Positions 51,912 to 61,362 of a DNA stretch of 64,000 bases are shown piece after piece. The stretch is from Devosia chinhatensis (GTDB taxonomy: Bacteria; Pseudomonadota; Alphaproteobacteria; Rhizobiales; Devosiaceae). How positions within the stretch are numbered: the first letter of the stretch is position 1; every line of letters begins with the position of its first letter. Both the position numbers and the translations under genes were made by a program. The stretch spans positions 62,001-126,000 of the forward strand of contig NZ_JZEY01000061.1 in assembly GCF_000969445.1 (NCBI RefSeq). The letters are read 5' to 3'. Below the pieces are notes generated by a model that was given only the letters and a program-made list of their open reading frames with translations, did not search any database and was not told where the DNA came from.

Positions 51912-52784
51912 ATGGCCACCAGACAAACCCGCATTCTCGCCCGCACCATGATGGCCCCCGCCGTCATCGTGCTGCTGATCTGGATGGCCGTTCCGCTGGC
52001 CATGACCCTGTGGTTCAGCTTCCAGAACTACAGCCTCATCAACCCGATGCTGACCGGTTTCGCCGGCTGGGCCAATTATGCCTATGTCATCGGCGATCCC
52101 AGTTTCACCCAGGCGCTGGTCAATACTCTCATTCTGGTCGGTGGGGTCTTGCTGATCACCATTATCGGCGGCACGTTTCTTGCGCTTCTGCTCGATCAGC
52201 CCATCTGGGGCCAGGGCATCCTGCGCATACTCGTCATTTCCCCGTTTTTCGTCATGCCGCCGGTTGCAGCCCTGATCTGGAAAAACGGCTTCATGCATCC
52301 CGGCTATGGCATGCTCGGCCATCTCTGGAAGGCCTTTGGCCTGCAGCCGGTGGACTGGTTCAACCAATATCCGCTTTTTTCCGTCATCGTCATCGTCGCC
52401 TGGCAATGGCTGCCCTTCGCGACATTGATCCTGTTGACGGCCCTGCAATCGCTCTCCGAAGAGCAGCGCGAGGCAGCCGAGATGGATGGCGCCAACGCCG
52501 TCAACCGCTTCCGCTTCATCATCCTGCCGCACATGGCGCGGGCGATCACCATCGTGATCCTGATCCAGACCATTTTCCTGCTCGGCATCTTCGCGGAGAT
52601 TCGCGTCACCACCGGCGGCGGCCCGGGCTACGCCTCCACCAACATCGCCTTCCTGGTGTTCCGCACCGGTATTCTCAGCAACGATATCGGGGCGGGGTCC
52701 GCCGGCGGTGTCGTGGCCGTCATCATCGCCAACATCGTCGCCATCTTCCTGATGCGCGCCGTCGGCAAGAACCTCGACGCGTAG
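51912..52784 (+). CDS. smoF: Polyol ABC permease SmoF-like
   Basis: 290 aa MalF-type permease, six helices, EAA-loop REAAEMDGANAVNRFRFIILPHMARAITIV. Starts MATRQTRILARTMMAPAVIVLLIWMA. Downstream of the repeat, 10 nt from smoG. Confidence 0.92.
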   Translation: MATRQTRILARTMMAPAVIVLLIWMAVPLAMTLWFSFQNYSLINPMLTGFAGWANYAYVIGDPSFTQALVNTLILVGGVLLITIIGGTFLALLLDQPIWGQGILRILVISPFFVMPPVAALIWKNGFMHPGYGMLGHLWKAFGLQPVDWFNQYPLFSVIVIVAWQWLPFATLILLTALQSLSEEQREAAEMDGANAVNRFRFIILPHMARAITIVILIQTIFLLGIFAEIRVTTGGGPGYASTNIAFLVFRTGILSNDIGAGSAGGVVAVIIANIVAIFLMRAVGKNLDA

Positions 52785-52794
52785 GAGAAACACA

Positions 52795-53625
52795 ATGGCT
52801 CGCCGCGTTCCCGTTCAAACCCGCATCGGCTTTACCATCCTGGCCTGGGCCATCGCGCTCCTGCTGTTCTCGCCCATCCTGTGGACGATCGTCACGGCCT
52901 TCAAGACCGAGGCGGAGGCCATCGCTTCTCCCCCCACTTTCCTGCCACAAACCTTTACGCTCGAAAATTTCGGCGCCGTGCAGGATCGCTCCGACTACAT
53001 CAAGCACGCGACCAATTCGATCATCGTCTCCTTCGGTTCGACGCTTCTGGGCCTGCTGATCGCCATTCCGGCGGCCTGGTCCATGGCCTTCGCGCCCACC
53101 AAGCGCACCAAGGACATCCTGATGTGGATGCTTTCCACCAAGATGATGCCGGCCGTTGGCGTGCTGATCCCGATCTATCTCATCTTCCGCGACCTGCGCC
53201 TGCTCGACACCCTGCATGGCCTGACGCTGATCATGACGCTGATCAACCTGCCGATCATCATCTGGATGCTCTACACCTACTTCAAGGAAATCCCGGTCGA
53301 TATCCTCGAAGCCGCCCGCATGGACGGGGCCGAACTCTGGAACGAGATCACCCATGTGCTTGTGCCCATGGCCGTGCCCGGCATCGCCTCGACCTTGCTG
53401 CTCAACGTCATCCTCGCCTGGAACGAAGCGTTCTGGACCATCACGTTGACCTCGGGCCGCTCTGGCACGCTCACCGCCTTCATCTCCTCGTTCTCCTCGC
53501 CGCAAGGTCTTTTCCTCGCCAAGCTCTCCGCCGCCTCGCTTCTGGCCATCGCCCCCATCCTGCTGCTCGGCTGGTTCAGCCAGAAGCAGCTCGTGCGTGG
53601 CCTGACCTTCGGCGCAGTGAAGTAA
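52795..53625 (+). CDS. smoG: Polyol ABC permease SmoG-like
   Basis: 276 aa MalG-type permease, six helices, EAA-loop [29 protein letters not shown]; ends [12 protein letters not shown]. Ribosome site GTAGGAGAAA overlaps the smoF stop region. Confidence 0.92.
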   Translation: MARRVPVQTRIGFTILAWAIALLLFSPILWTIVTAFKTEAEAIASPPTFLPQTFTLENFGAVQDRSDYIKHATNSIIVSFGSTLLGLLIAIPAAWSMAFAPTKRTKDILMWMLSTKMMPAVGVLIPIYLIFRDLRLLDTLHGLTLIMTLINLPIIIWMLYTYFKEIPVDILEAARMDGAELWNEITHVLVPMAVPGIASTLLLNVILAWNEAFWTITLTSGRSGTLTAFISSFSSPQGLFLAKLSAASLLAIAPILLLGWFSQKQLVRGLTFGAVK

Positions 53626-53636
53626 AGGGACTAAAA

Positions 53637-54641
53637 ATGGGCTCCATCACCCTCGAAAACGTCAACAAGTCCTTCGGCGAAGTCGAAATCATTCCCGACA
53701 TCTCGCTCGACATCAAGGACGGTGAATTCGTCGTCTTTGTCGGTCCCTCCGGCTGCGGCAAGTCCACGCTTCTGCGGCTCATTGCCGGCCTCGAGGACAC
53801 CACGTCCGGCAAGATCCGCCTCGACGGGCAGGATGTCACCGATGCGCCGCCGGCCCGCCGGGGCCTCGCCATGGTGTTCCAGTCCTACGCGCTCTATCCG
53901 CATATGAGCGTGCGCGACAACATCGCCTTCCCGCTCAAGATGGCAAAGGTTCCGCAGGCCGAAATCGACCGCAAGGTCGAATATGCCGCCCGCACCCTCA
54001 ATCTGGGGTCCTATCTCGATCGCAAGCCGCGCGCCCTTTCGGGGGGACAGCGTCAGCGCGTTGCCATCGGCCGTGCCATCGTGCGCGAACCCAAGGCTTT
54101 CCTTTTTGACGAACCCCTGTCCAATCTCGATGCCGCGCTGCGCGTCAACATGCGCCTCGAGATCACCGAATTGCATCAGCAGCTCAAGACCACCATGGTC
54201 TATGTCACCCATGATCAGGTCGAGGCCATGACCATGGCCGACCGCATCGTCGTGCTCAACGCGGGCAATGTCGAGCAATTCGGCTCGCCGCTCGAACTTT
54301 ACAAAAAGCCCGCCAATCGCTTCGTCGCCGGCTTCATTGGCTCTCCGAAGATGAACTTCATCGATGGCGCGGAAGCGGCCCGGCACAATGCCCATTCCAT
54401 TGGTGTTCGCCCCGAGCATTTCGCCCTCTCGACCACGCCGGGCGCCGGGCAGTGGAAAGGCAAGGTCAACGTCGCCGAACAGCTCGGCTCGGATACTTTC
54501 CTGCATGTCGATGTGGAAGGCCTTGGCCTCATGACCGTCCGCACCGATGGTGACCAGACCTTCAGGCATGGCGACGAAATCCACCTCACGCCCGACCCCA
54601 ACCGCATCTATAAGTTCGATGCGGCCGGCAAGGCGATCTGA
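53637..54641 (+). CDS. smoK: Polyol ABC ATPase SmoK-like
   Basis: 334 aa MalK-type ATPase: [61 protein letters not shown]-terminal TOBE domain ([10 protein letters not shown]). ATG 53637 ([14 protein letters not shown]) begins the conserved domain. The frame is open far upstream, antisense-free but not coding. 11 nt from smoG. Confidence 0.93.
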   Translation: MGSITLENVNKSFGEVEIIPDISLDIKDGEFVVFVGPSGCGKSTLLRLIAGLEDTTSGKIRLDGQDVTDAPPARRGLAMVFQSYALYPHMSVRDNIAFPLKMAKVPQAEIDRKVEYAARTLNLGSYLDRKPRALSGGQRQRVAIGRAIVREPKAFLFDEPLSNLDAALRVNMRLEITELHQQLKTTMVYVTHDQVEAMTMADRIVVLNAGNVEQFGSPLELYKKPANRFVAGFIGSPKMNFIDGAEAARHNAHSIGVRPEHFALSTTPGAGQWKGKVNVAEQLGSDTFLHVDVEGLGLMTVRTDGDQTFRHGDEIHLTPDPNRIYKFDAAGKAI

Positions 54642-54728
54642 TCATGCACGGCGATCTTCCGCTTCTGGTCATTACCGGTCCGGTAATCCGTCAGGCGGCA
54701 GGCCGTCGTGCTGTTCCATTAGCGCAGC

Positions 54729-54795
54729 GTCATTCCCGCAGAGGCGGGAACCCCTGTTTTCCCTCAACGGAGCTTGCCGCCAGCCCGGCAATGAC
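54729..54795. repeat. REP/MITE-like element between smoK and mannitol dehydrogenase
   Basis: 67-bp element with ends GTCATT (54729-54734) and AATGAC (54790-54795), containing TTCCCGC-AGAG-GCGGGAA (54733-54750). The GTCATTCCCGC...GCGGGAACCC pattern is typical of dispersed palindromic repeats in alphaproteobacteria. It lies within the 169-nt gap and displaces any ribosome site until near ATG 54811. Confidence 0.65.
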
Positions 54796-54810
54796 TTCGG
54801 GACTTAAGCC

Positions 54811-56286
54811 ATGACCACCAAACTCTCGCTCGCCTCCCTTCCCGCGATCACCACGGCTGCAAAACCGACATATAGTCGGGCTGACCTCTCGCCCGGCATC
54901 GTCCATTTCGGGGTGGGCAATTTCCATCGCGCCCACCAGGCCGTCTATCTCGATGCCCTCTTCAATTCCGGCGAAGGACATGACTGGGCCATTATCGGCG
55001 CCGGCACCCGCGCGTCCGACGCTGCCATGCGCGATGCGCTCTCCGCCCAGGATTGGCTGACCAGCGTTGTCGAGCAGGAAGCTGACAGCTCCAAAGCGCA
55101 CGTGACCGCTGTCATGCTCGATTATCTTGAACCCGGCGACAGCCAGGCCGTCATCGCCGCCCTGACCGATCCGGCGATCCGCATCGTTTCCCTGACCATT
55201 ACCGAAGGCGGCTACTACATCGATCCGGCCAGCCAGAAATTCGACCCGACCCACCCGGACATCGCCTATGACGCTGCCAATTTCGCCGCGCCGAAAACCG
55301 CTTTCGGGCTGATCCTAGCCGGACTGGTGAAGCGCCGCGAAGCCGGCATTGCTCCCTTCACCATCATGTCCTGCGACAACATTCCGGGGAATGGTCACGT
55401 CACCCAGAACGCCATTGCCGGCCTTGCCAACCTGATCGATCCGGCCCTGGCCGAATGGGTCCACACCGCTGTCGCCTTCCCCAATGGCATGGTCGACCGC
55501 ATCACGCCCGCCACTTCGGACCGCGAAAAAGCCATCCTCGCCGAACAATACGGCATTGAGGATGCCTGGCCGGTCTTTTGTGAAAACTTCAAGCAATGGG
55601 TGCTGGAAGATCACTTCCCGTCAGGGCGGCCGGCGCTCGAAAAAGTGGGCGTCCAGTTCGTTGCCGATGTTGCGCCCTACGAGCATATGAAGATCCGCAT
55701 CCTCAATGGTGGCCACGCTACCATAGCCTATCCCGCGGGCCTTCTGGATATTCACTTCGTTCATGAGGCAATGGAGCATCCCCTGGTTTCCGCTTTCCTC
55801 AAGAAGGTTGAGAGCGAAGAAATCATCCCCATCGTTCCCCCGGTGCCCGATACCGATCTCAACGATTATTTCGCGCTCTGCGAACAGCGCTTCGCTAATC
55901 CCAAGATCGGCGACACCATCCGCCGCCTGGCGCTCGATGGCTCCAACCGGCAGCCCAAGTTCATCATTCCCAGCGCTCTCGACCGGGTCAGTGCTGGCGA
56001 CGGGGTCATGGGGCTGGCTTTGGTCTCGGCCCTCTGGTGCCGCTATTGCTACGGAACCACCGAAAGCGGCGCGGTCATCGAGCCCAATGACCCGAATTGG
56101 GACCGCCTCACCGCCCAGGCCCGCAAGGCCAGGGACAATCCGGCGGCCTGGCTCGAAATGGGCGACATCTATGGGGCACTGGCCGGCGATCCGGCCTTTG
56201 TCGCGGCCTTCACGCATTGCCTGACCGCCCTCTGGGCCAATGGCACCACCGCTACGCTCGAAGCCTATCTGGCAGACCGCCTCTAG
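54811..56286 (+). CDS. mtlK: Mannitol dehydrogenase family oxidoreductase
   Basis: 491 aa polyol dehydrogenase, NAD-dependent, oxidising mannitol or arabinitol to the ketose. Nucleotide loop IVHFGVGNFHRAHQAVYLD, catalytic region MVDRITPA and KIRILNGGHATIAYPAGL with catalytic lysine/asparagine/histidine of the LSDR family, C-terminal domain DGSNRQPKFIIP. Length 480-500 is standard. Follows smoEFGK after a 169-nt spacer containing the REP-like element. Confidence 0.93.
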   Translation: MTTKLSLASLPAITTAAKPTYSRADLSPGIVHFGVGNFHRAHQAVYLDALFNSGEGHDWAIIGAGTRASDAAMRDALSAQDWLTSVVEQEADSSKAHVTAVMLDYLEPGDSQAVIAALTDPAIRIVSLTITEGGYYIDPASQKFDPTHPDIAYDAANFAAPKTAFGLILAGLVKRREAGIAPFTIMSCDNIPGNGHVTQNAIAGLANLIDPALAEWVHTAVAFPNGMVDRITPATSDREKAILAEQYGIEDAWPVFCENFKQWVLEDHFPSGRPALEKVGVQFVADVAPYEHMKIRILNGGHATIAYPAGLLDIHFVHEAMEHPLVSAFLKKVESEEIIPIVPPVPDTDLNDYFALCEQRFANPKIGDTIRRLALDGSNRQPKFIIPSALDRVSAGDGVMGLALVSALWCRYCYGTTESGAVIEPNDPNWDRLTAQARKARDNPAAWLEMGDIYGALAGDPAFVAAFTHCLTALWANGTTATLEAYLADRL

Positions 56287-56340
56287 CCCGCTTCGATACC
56301 ATCCGCTATGGTCCGCGCCGGACCAAGAAGAGAGGCCGGC

Positions 56341-57927
56341 GTGGCGCAAGACCTCCTGGTGGGAGTGGATGTCGGAACGGGCAGTGCTCGGGCTGGCGTT
56401 TTCACGCGCTCCGGCAAGATGCTGGGGCGGCAGGAAAATCCAATCCTGATGCGGCGCGAAGACGCCAATTTTGCTGAGCATGACAGCACCCAGATCTGGT
56501 CTGCCGTCTGTGCGGCCGTGCGCGGCGCCATGGCGAAGGCCGGCGCCGCCCCCGGCGATGTTTCCGGCATCGCCTTCGACGCCACCTGCTCCCTCGTCCT
56601 GCTCGACGCTCAGGGCGAGCCGGTCAGCGTCGCCCGCAATGGCGAGGATCGCTGGGATACTGTGGTGTGGATGGACCACAGGGCCCTGGCCGAGGCCGAG
56701 CAATGCACCGCCACTGGCCATGAAGTGCTCAACTACATCGGCGGCGTCATGTCACCGGAGATGGAAGTGCCCAAGCTCATGTGGCTCAAGCGCCACCTGC
56801 CGGGGAGCTGGGACCGCGCCGGCATGATCTTCGATCTCGCCGACTTCCTGTCCTGGAAAGCCACCGGCTCGCTGGCCCGGTCACAATGCACGCTGGCCAC
56901 CAAGTGGACCTATATTCCCCACCACGCCGAAAGCTGGAAGGCCGATTTCCTGGCCCAGGTCGGCCTCTCCGATCTCATCGACAAGGCCGCTCTGCCGCAA
57001 AAGGCCTCTCCTGTCGGCGCGGATCTGGGTCCGTTGACGCCCCATGCCGCCGACCAGCTGGGCCTTACCATTTCCTGCCGCGTCGGCGCAGGTGTCGTCG
57101 ATGCCTATGCCGGTGCCCTGGCGGAACTGGGGCCCATCGCCACCGATCCGGGCCGCATGCACCGCCATTGTGCCCTTATCGCCGGCACGTCCAGCTGCGT
57201 CATGGCCATGTCCGGCGAAACCAAGGCGATCCGCGGTATCTGGGGCCCCCATCAGGGCACCATTCTCGGCGATTTCTGGCAATTGGAGGGCGGCCAGTCC
57301 GCTTCGGGCGCCTTGCTCGATCATATCGTGCGCTGGCATTCAGCGGGCGGCGATCCGACGCCGGAACGCCATCGCGCCATCTGCGCGCGGGTCGTGGAAT
57401 TGCGCGCGACCGAAGGGCTGGCGCTCGCCAGCCGGCTCCACGTCCTCCCCGATTTTCACGGCAATCGCTCCCCGCTCGCCGCGCCCAACGCTCTGGGCGT
57501 CATTTCGGGGCTGACCCTCGACAGCGATTTCGACAGTCTCTGCCGGCTTTACTGGCGCACCTGTGTCGGCATCGTCCTGGGCATCCGTCACATCCTGGAC
57601 GCCATGCACGAGGGCAATTACGACATCGACCACCTCCACATCATTGGCGGGCACACCAAGAACCCGCTGCTGATGGAGCTTTATGCCGACGCCACGGGCT
57701 GCACCGTCGTCGAGCCGACGACGCCCGATGCCACGCTTTTGGGCATGGCCATGATCGCCGCCAATGCCGCCGACCTCTACCCCACCCTGGAAGAGGCCTG
57801 CCGTGCCATGCATCAGGGCGGCGTCTTGCACGCACCCAATCCGGCGGCGCGGGCGCATTATGACCGCGACTACCGCATCTTCCTCGAAATGCTGCGCCAG
57901 CGTCAGGCCATCGACACGATGCACTAG
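56341..57927 (+). CDS. FGGY-family carbohydrate kinase (ribulokinase-like)
   Basis: 528 aa FGGY kinase, ATP-dependent. Phosphate-1 loop LLVGVDVGTGSARAGVF, GIAFDATCSLVLLD, substrate region WMDHRALAEAEQ, and C-terminal HIIGGHTKNPLLMELYADATGC. Closest to D-ribulokinase/FGGY (YDR109C) type; the product of polyol dehydrogenase (e.g. ribulose, xylulose or fructose) would be its substrate. GTG 56341 with GAGAGG preferred over ATG 56308, which lacks a ribosome site. Confidence 0.9.
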   Translation: MAQDLLVGVDVGTGSARAGVFTRSGKMLGRQENPILMRREDANFAEHDSTQIWSAVCAAVRGAMAKAGAAPGDVSGIAFDATCSLVLLDAQGEPVSVARNGEDRWDTVVWMDHRALAEAEQCTATGHEVLNYIGGVMSPEMEVPKLMWLKRHLPGSWDRAGMIFDLADFLSWKATGSLARSQCTLATKWTYIPHHAESWKADFLAQVGLSDLIDKAALPQKASPVGADLGPLTPHAADQLGLTISCRVGAGVVDAYAGALAELGPIATDPGRMHRHCALIAGTSSCVMAMSGETKAIRGIWGPHQGTILGDFWQLEGGQSASGALLDHIVRWHSAGGDPTPERHRAICARVVELRATEGLALASRLHVLPDFHGNRSPLAAPNALGVISGLTLDSDFDSLCRLYWRTCVGIVLGIRHILDAMHEGNYDIDHLHIIGGHTKNPLLMELYADATGCTVVEPTTPDATLLGMAMIAANAADLYPTLEEACRAMHQGGVLHAPNPAARAHYDRDYRIFLEMLRQRQAIDTMH

Positions 57928-58011
57928 CCCGCTATCCAGCCGCCGCAAACACCGCTAAGGTCCGCGTCGGGAAGTCATTTTCGTGGCCTTATAGCGAGCG
58001 ACAGTAGCTGC

Positions 58012-61000
58012 ATGTCGATCAAAGCCGCCATCTATCATCTCACGCACTACAAATATGATCGACCGGTGGTCCTGCAGCCGCAGGTCATTCGTCTGCAGCC
58101 GGCGCCTCATTCCAAGACCAAGGTTCTCAGCCATTCGCTGCGCGTCAGCCCGAGCCTGCACTTCGTCAATGTGCAGCAGGACCCCTATGGCAATTTCCTG
58201 ACGCGCTTCGTCTTTCCCGAGCCGGTCACCGAGCTCAAGATCGAAGTCGACCTCGTCGCCGACATGACGGTCTATAATCCCTTCGATTTCTTCGTCGAGG
58301 AAAGCGCCGAAACCTGGCCCTTCGATTATCCCGAGGAGCTGCGCGAAGACCTGGCCATCTATCGCCGCGCCGAGCCCGCCGGCCCGCTGCTGGCCCAATT
58401 TCTGGCCTCCATCGACCGATCGCCGCAAAACACCGTCACCTTCGTCACCGGGCTCAATGCGCGCCTCCAGCAGATGACGAATTACATCGTGCGCATGGAA
58501 ACCGGCGTCTGGTCGCCCGAGGAAACCCTTGCCAATGCCAAGGGCTCATGCCGCGATTCAAGCTGGCTCCTGGTCAATATCCTGCGCCATCTCGGCTTTG
58601 CCGCCCGCTTCGTCTCCGGCTATCTCATCCAGCTCAAGCCGGACCTTGTCTCCCTCGACGGCCCCGCCGGCACCGATCGCGATTTCACCGATCTGCATGC
58701 CTGGTGCGAGGTCTACCTGCCCGGCGCCGGCTGGATCGGGCTCGACCCGACATCCGGTCTGCTCACCGGCGAAAGTCACGTCCCCCTCGCCGCCACGCCA
58801 CATTATCGCAACGCCGCGCCCATTTCCGGTTTCGCCTCCTATGCCGAAGTCGACTTCGCCTTCGACATGCAGGTCACCCGCGTTGCCGAGCATCCGCGCA
58901 TCACCAAGCCCTTTTCCGATGCAAGCTGGCAGCGCCTCGATGCTTTGGGCAAGCAAGTCGATGCCAGGCTGGCGCAGCAGGACGTGCGCCTCACCATGGG
59001 CGGCGAGCCCACTTTCGTTTCCATCGACGATTTCGAGGCAGACGAATGGAATGCCGGCGCCGTCGGCCCCACCAAGCGCGCCTTGGCCGATGACCTCATC
59101 CGCCGCCTCCGCCAACGCTTCGCGCCCAAAGGCATGCTCCATTACGGACAGGGCAAGTGGTATCCGGGCGAAACGCTCCCCCGCTGGACCTTCTCGCTCT
59201 ATTGGCGCCATGACGGCAAGCCGCTCTGGACGGACGAAAGTCTCATCGCCCGCGAAGGCGTCAAGACCAGCGCCACCCACGAGGATGCACGGCGCTTCCT
59301 TGATGCCTTCGCCCGCAATCTCGGCCTGACCGGCGACACCATTGCCGAGGCCTATGAAGATCCCGGCGAATGGCTGCTCAAGGAAGCCAACCTTCCCGCC
59401 AATGTCGATCCGGCCAATTCCGAGCTTGCCGATCCCGAGGCGCGGGCCCGCATCGCCACCGTCTTTGCGCGCGGCCTGACCAATCCCACCGGCTATGTAT
59501 TGCCGGTGCAGCGCTGGAACGCCGCCGCCTCCAGCCCCTGGCTCACCGAAAAATGGAAGACGCGGCGCGGTAAGCTCTTCCTGGCCCCCGGCGACAGCCC
59601 GGCCGGCTATCGCCTGCCGCTCAGTTCCCTCAAGCACCTCAAGGCCACCGACTATCCTCATGTGGTGCCGCTCGATCCGGCGGCACCGCGCGCCGCCCTG
59701 CCCGATCCGGAGGAAATGCTCGCCCGCCGCAGCACCGGGCTCGAGATCGATCCTCGCGCGCAGAACACCGCGGCCTTCACCGCCGCTACCGAGCAGCAGG
59801 ATATCACCGAGCAGGTCATCAGTGAAATCGAAGGGCAGGTCCGCACCGCCGTCACCGCCGAATTGCGCGATCATCGCCTTTGCGTCTTCCTGCCCCCGGT
59901 CGAAAAGCTCGAGGATTATCTGGAACTGATCGCCGCCACCGAGGCCGCCGCCCGCGAGATCGGCCAGCCGATCCATCTCGAAGGCTATGCCCCGCCGTCT
60001 GATCCGCGCCTCAACGTCATCCGCGTCGCGCCCGATCCGGGCGTCATCGAGGTCAATATCCACCCCGCCTCCAGTTGGGATGATTGCGTCGCCACCACCA
60101 ACGCCGTCTATGAGGAAGCACGTCAGTCACGCCTGGGTGCCGACAAGTTCATGATCGATGGCAAGCATGTCGGCACTGGCGGCGGCAATCATGTCGTCGT
60201 CGGCGGCGCCACCCCGCAGGACAGTCCGTTCCTGCGGCGCCCCGACCTTTTGAAGTCGCTGGTGCTGCACTGGCAGCGCCACCCTTCGATGAGCTACCTG
60301 TTCTCGGGGCTGTTTATCGGCCCCACCAGCCAGGCGCCACGCTTCGACGAGGCCCGTCACGATAGCCTCTACGAGCTCGAAATCGCCATGGCCCAGGTTC
60401 CTGGGCCGGGCGAGGGCGAAGCGCCTTTGCCCTGGCTGGTCGATCGCCTGTTCCGCAACCTTCTCACCGACGTCACCGGCAATACCCATCGCTCCGAAAT
60501 CTGCATCGACAAGCTCTTCTCGCCCGATGGCCCCACCGGCCGGCTGGGACTTGTCGAGTTCCGCGGGTTCGAGATGCCGCCCAATGCCCGCATGAGCCTG
60601 GCCCAGCAATTGCTGATCCGCGCGCTCATCGCCCGCTATTGGGAACGCCCGTTTTCGGGCGACTTTACCCGCTGGGGTACGAGCCTGCATGATCGCTTCA
60701 TGCTCGGCACCCATGTCTGGCAGGATTTCCTCGGCGTGCTCGCCGATCTGCGCGAACATGGTTTCGACTTCGATCCGCAATGGTTCGCCGCCCAGCGCGA
60801 ATTCCGCTTTCCCTTCTGCGGCGAGGTCAGCGTCGAAGACGTCCGGCTCGAACTGCGCCAGGCGCTCGAGCCCTGGCACGTCATGGGCGAACAAGGTGCC
60901 ATCGGCGGCACTGTGCGCTTCGTGGACTCGTCGCTCGAACGCCTCGAAGTCACCCTCGAAACCGCTAATCCCGCTCGCTACACCGTCACCTGCAACCAGC

Positions 61001-61359
61001 GTCCGGTGCCGCTCAGGGCCGCCGGCGCAGCGGGCACTGCCGTCGCCGGGGTACGGTTCAAGGCCTGGCAGCCTGCCTCGGGCATGCATCCGGCGCTTCC
61101 GGTCAATGCCCCGCTGGTCTTCGACATCTATGACACCTGGACCGGTCGGGCCATCGGTGGCTGCACCTATCATGTCGCCCATCCGGGCGGCCGCAATTAC
61201 GAAACCTTCCCTGTCAATGGCAACGAGGCCGAGGCCCGTCGCCTCGCCCGCTTCGTGCCGCACAATTACACGCCCGGCACCTATGCCCTGCGCCCCGAAA
61301 AGCCTGCGGACGATTTCCCGCTGACGCTTGACCTGCGGCGCCCGCCACGGTTCACGTAA
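58012..61359 (+). CDS. Transglutaminase-like / DUF2126 fusion protein
   Basis: 1115 aa. N-terminal bacterial transglutaminase domain (residues 1-90) then the papain-like core: C180 in [11 protein letters not shown]229 in [11 protein letters not shown] and D245 in IGLDPTSG, a complete catalytic triad. Residues about 300-1115 are DUF2126 ([49 protein letters not shown]), probably a GS-like amidoligase, from memory of the family. No signal peptide. First of a tight cluster; 3 nt from the next gene. Confidence 0.9.
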   Translation: MSIKAAIYHLTHYKYDRPVVLQPQVIRLQPAPHSKTKVLSHSLRVSPSLHFVNVQQDPYGNFLTRFVFPEPVTELKIEVDLVADMTVYNPFDFFVEESAETWPFDYPEELREDLAIYRRAEPAGPLLAQFLASIDRSPQNTVTFVTGLNARLQQMTNYIVRMETGVWSPEETLANAKGSCRDSSWLLVNILRHLGFAARFVSGYLIQLKPDLVSLDGPAGTDRDFTDLHAWCEVYLPGAGWIGLDPTSGLLTGESHVPLAATPHYRNAAPISGFASYAEVDFAFDMQVTRVAEHPRITKPFSDASWQRLDALGKQVDARLAQQDVRLTMGGEPTFVSIDDFEADEWNAGAVGPTKRALADDLIRRLRQRFAPKGMLHYGQGKWYPGETLPRWTFSLYWRHDGKPLWTDESLIAREGVKTSATHEDARRFLDAFARNLGLTGDTIAEAYEDPGEWLLKEANLPANVDPANSELADPEARARIATVFARGLTNPTGYVLPVQRWNAAASSPWLTEKWKTRRGKLFLAPGDSPAGYRLPLSSLKHLKATDYPHVVPLDPAAPRAALPDPEEMLARRSTGLEIDPRAQNTAAFTAATEQQDITEQVISEIEGQVRTAVTAELRDHRLCVFLPPVEKLEDYLELIAATEAAAREIGQPIHLEGYAPPSDPRLNVIRVAPDPGVIEVNIHPASSWDDCVATTNAVYEEARQSRLGADKFMIDGKHVGTGGGNHVVVGGATPQDSPFLRRPDLLKSLVLHWQRHPSMSYLFSGLFIGPTSQAPRFDEARHDSLYELEIAMAQVPGPGEGEAPLPWLVDRLFRNLLTDVTGNTHRSEICIDKLFSPDGPTGRLGLVEFRGFEMPPNARMSLAQQLLIRALIARYWERPFSGDFTRWGTSLHDRFMLGTHVWQDFLGVLADLREHGFDFDPQWFAAQREFRFPFCGEVSVEDVRLELRQALEPWHVMGEQGAIGGTVRFVDSSLERLEVTLETANPARYTVTCNQRPVPLRAAGAAGTAVAGVRFKAWQPASGMHPALPVNAPLVFDIYDTWTGRAIGGCTYHVAHPGGRNYETFPVNGNEAEARRLARFVPHNYTPGTYALRPEKPADDFPLTLDLRRPPRFT

Positions 61360-61362
61360 GCC

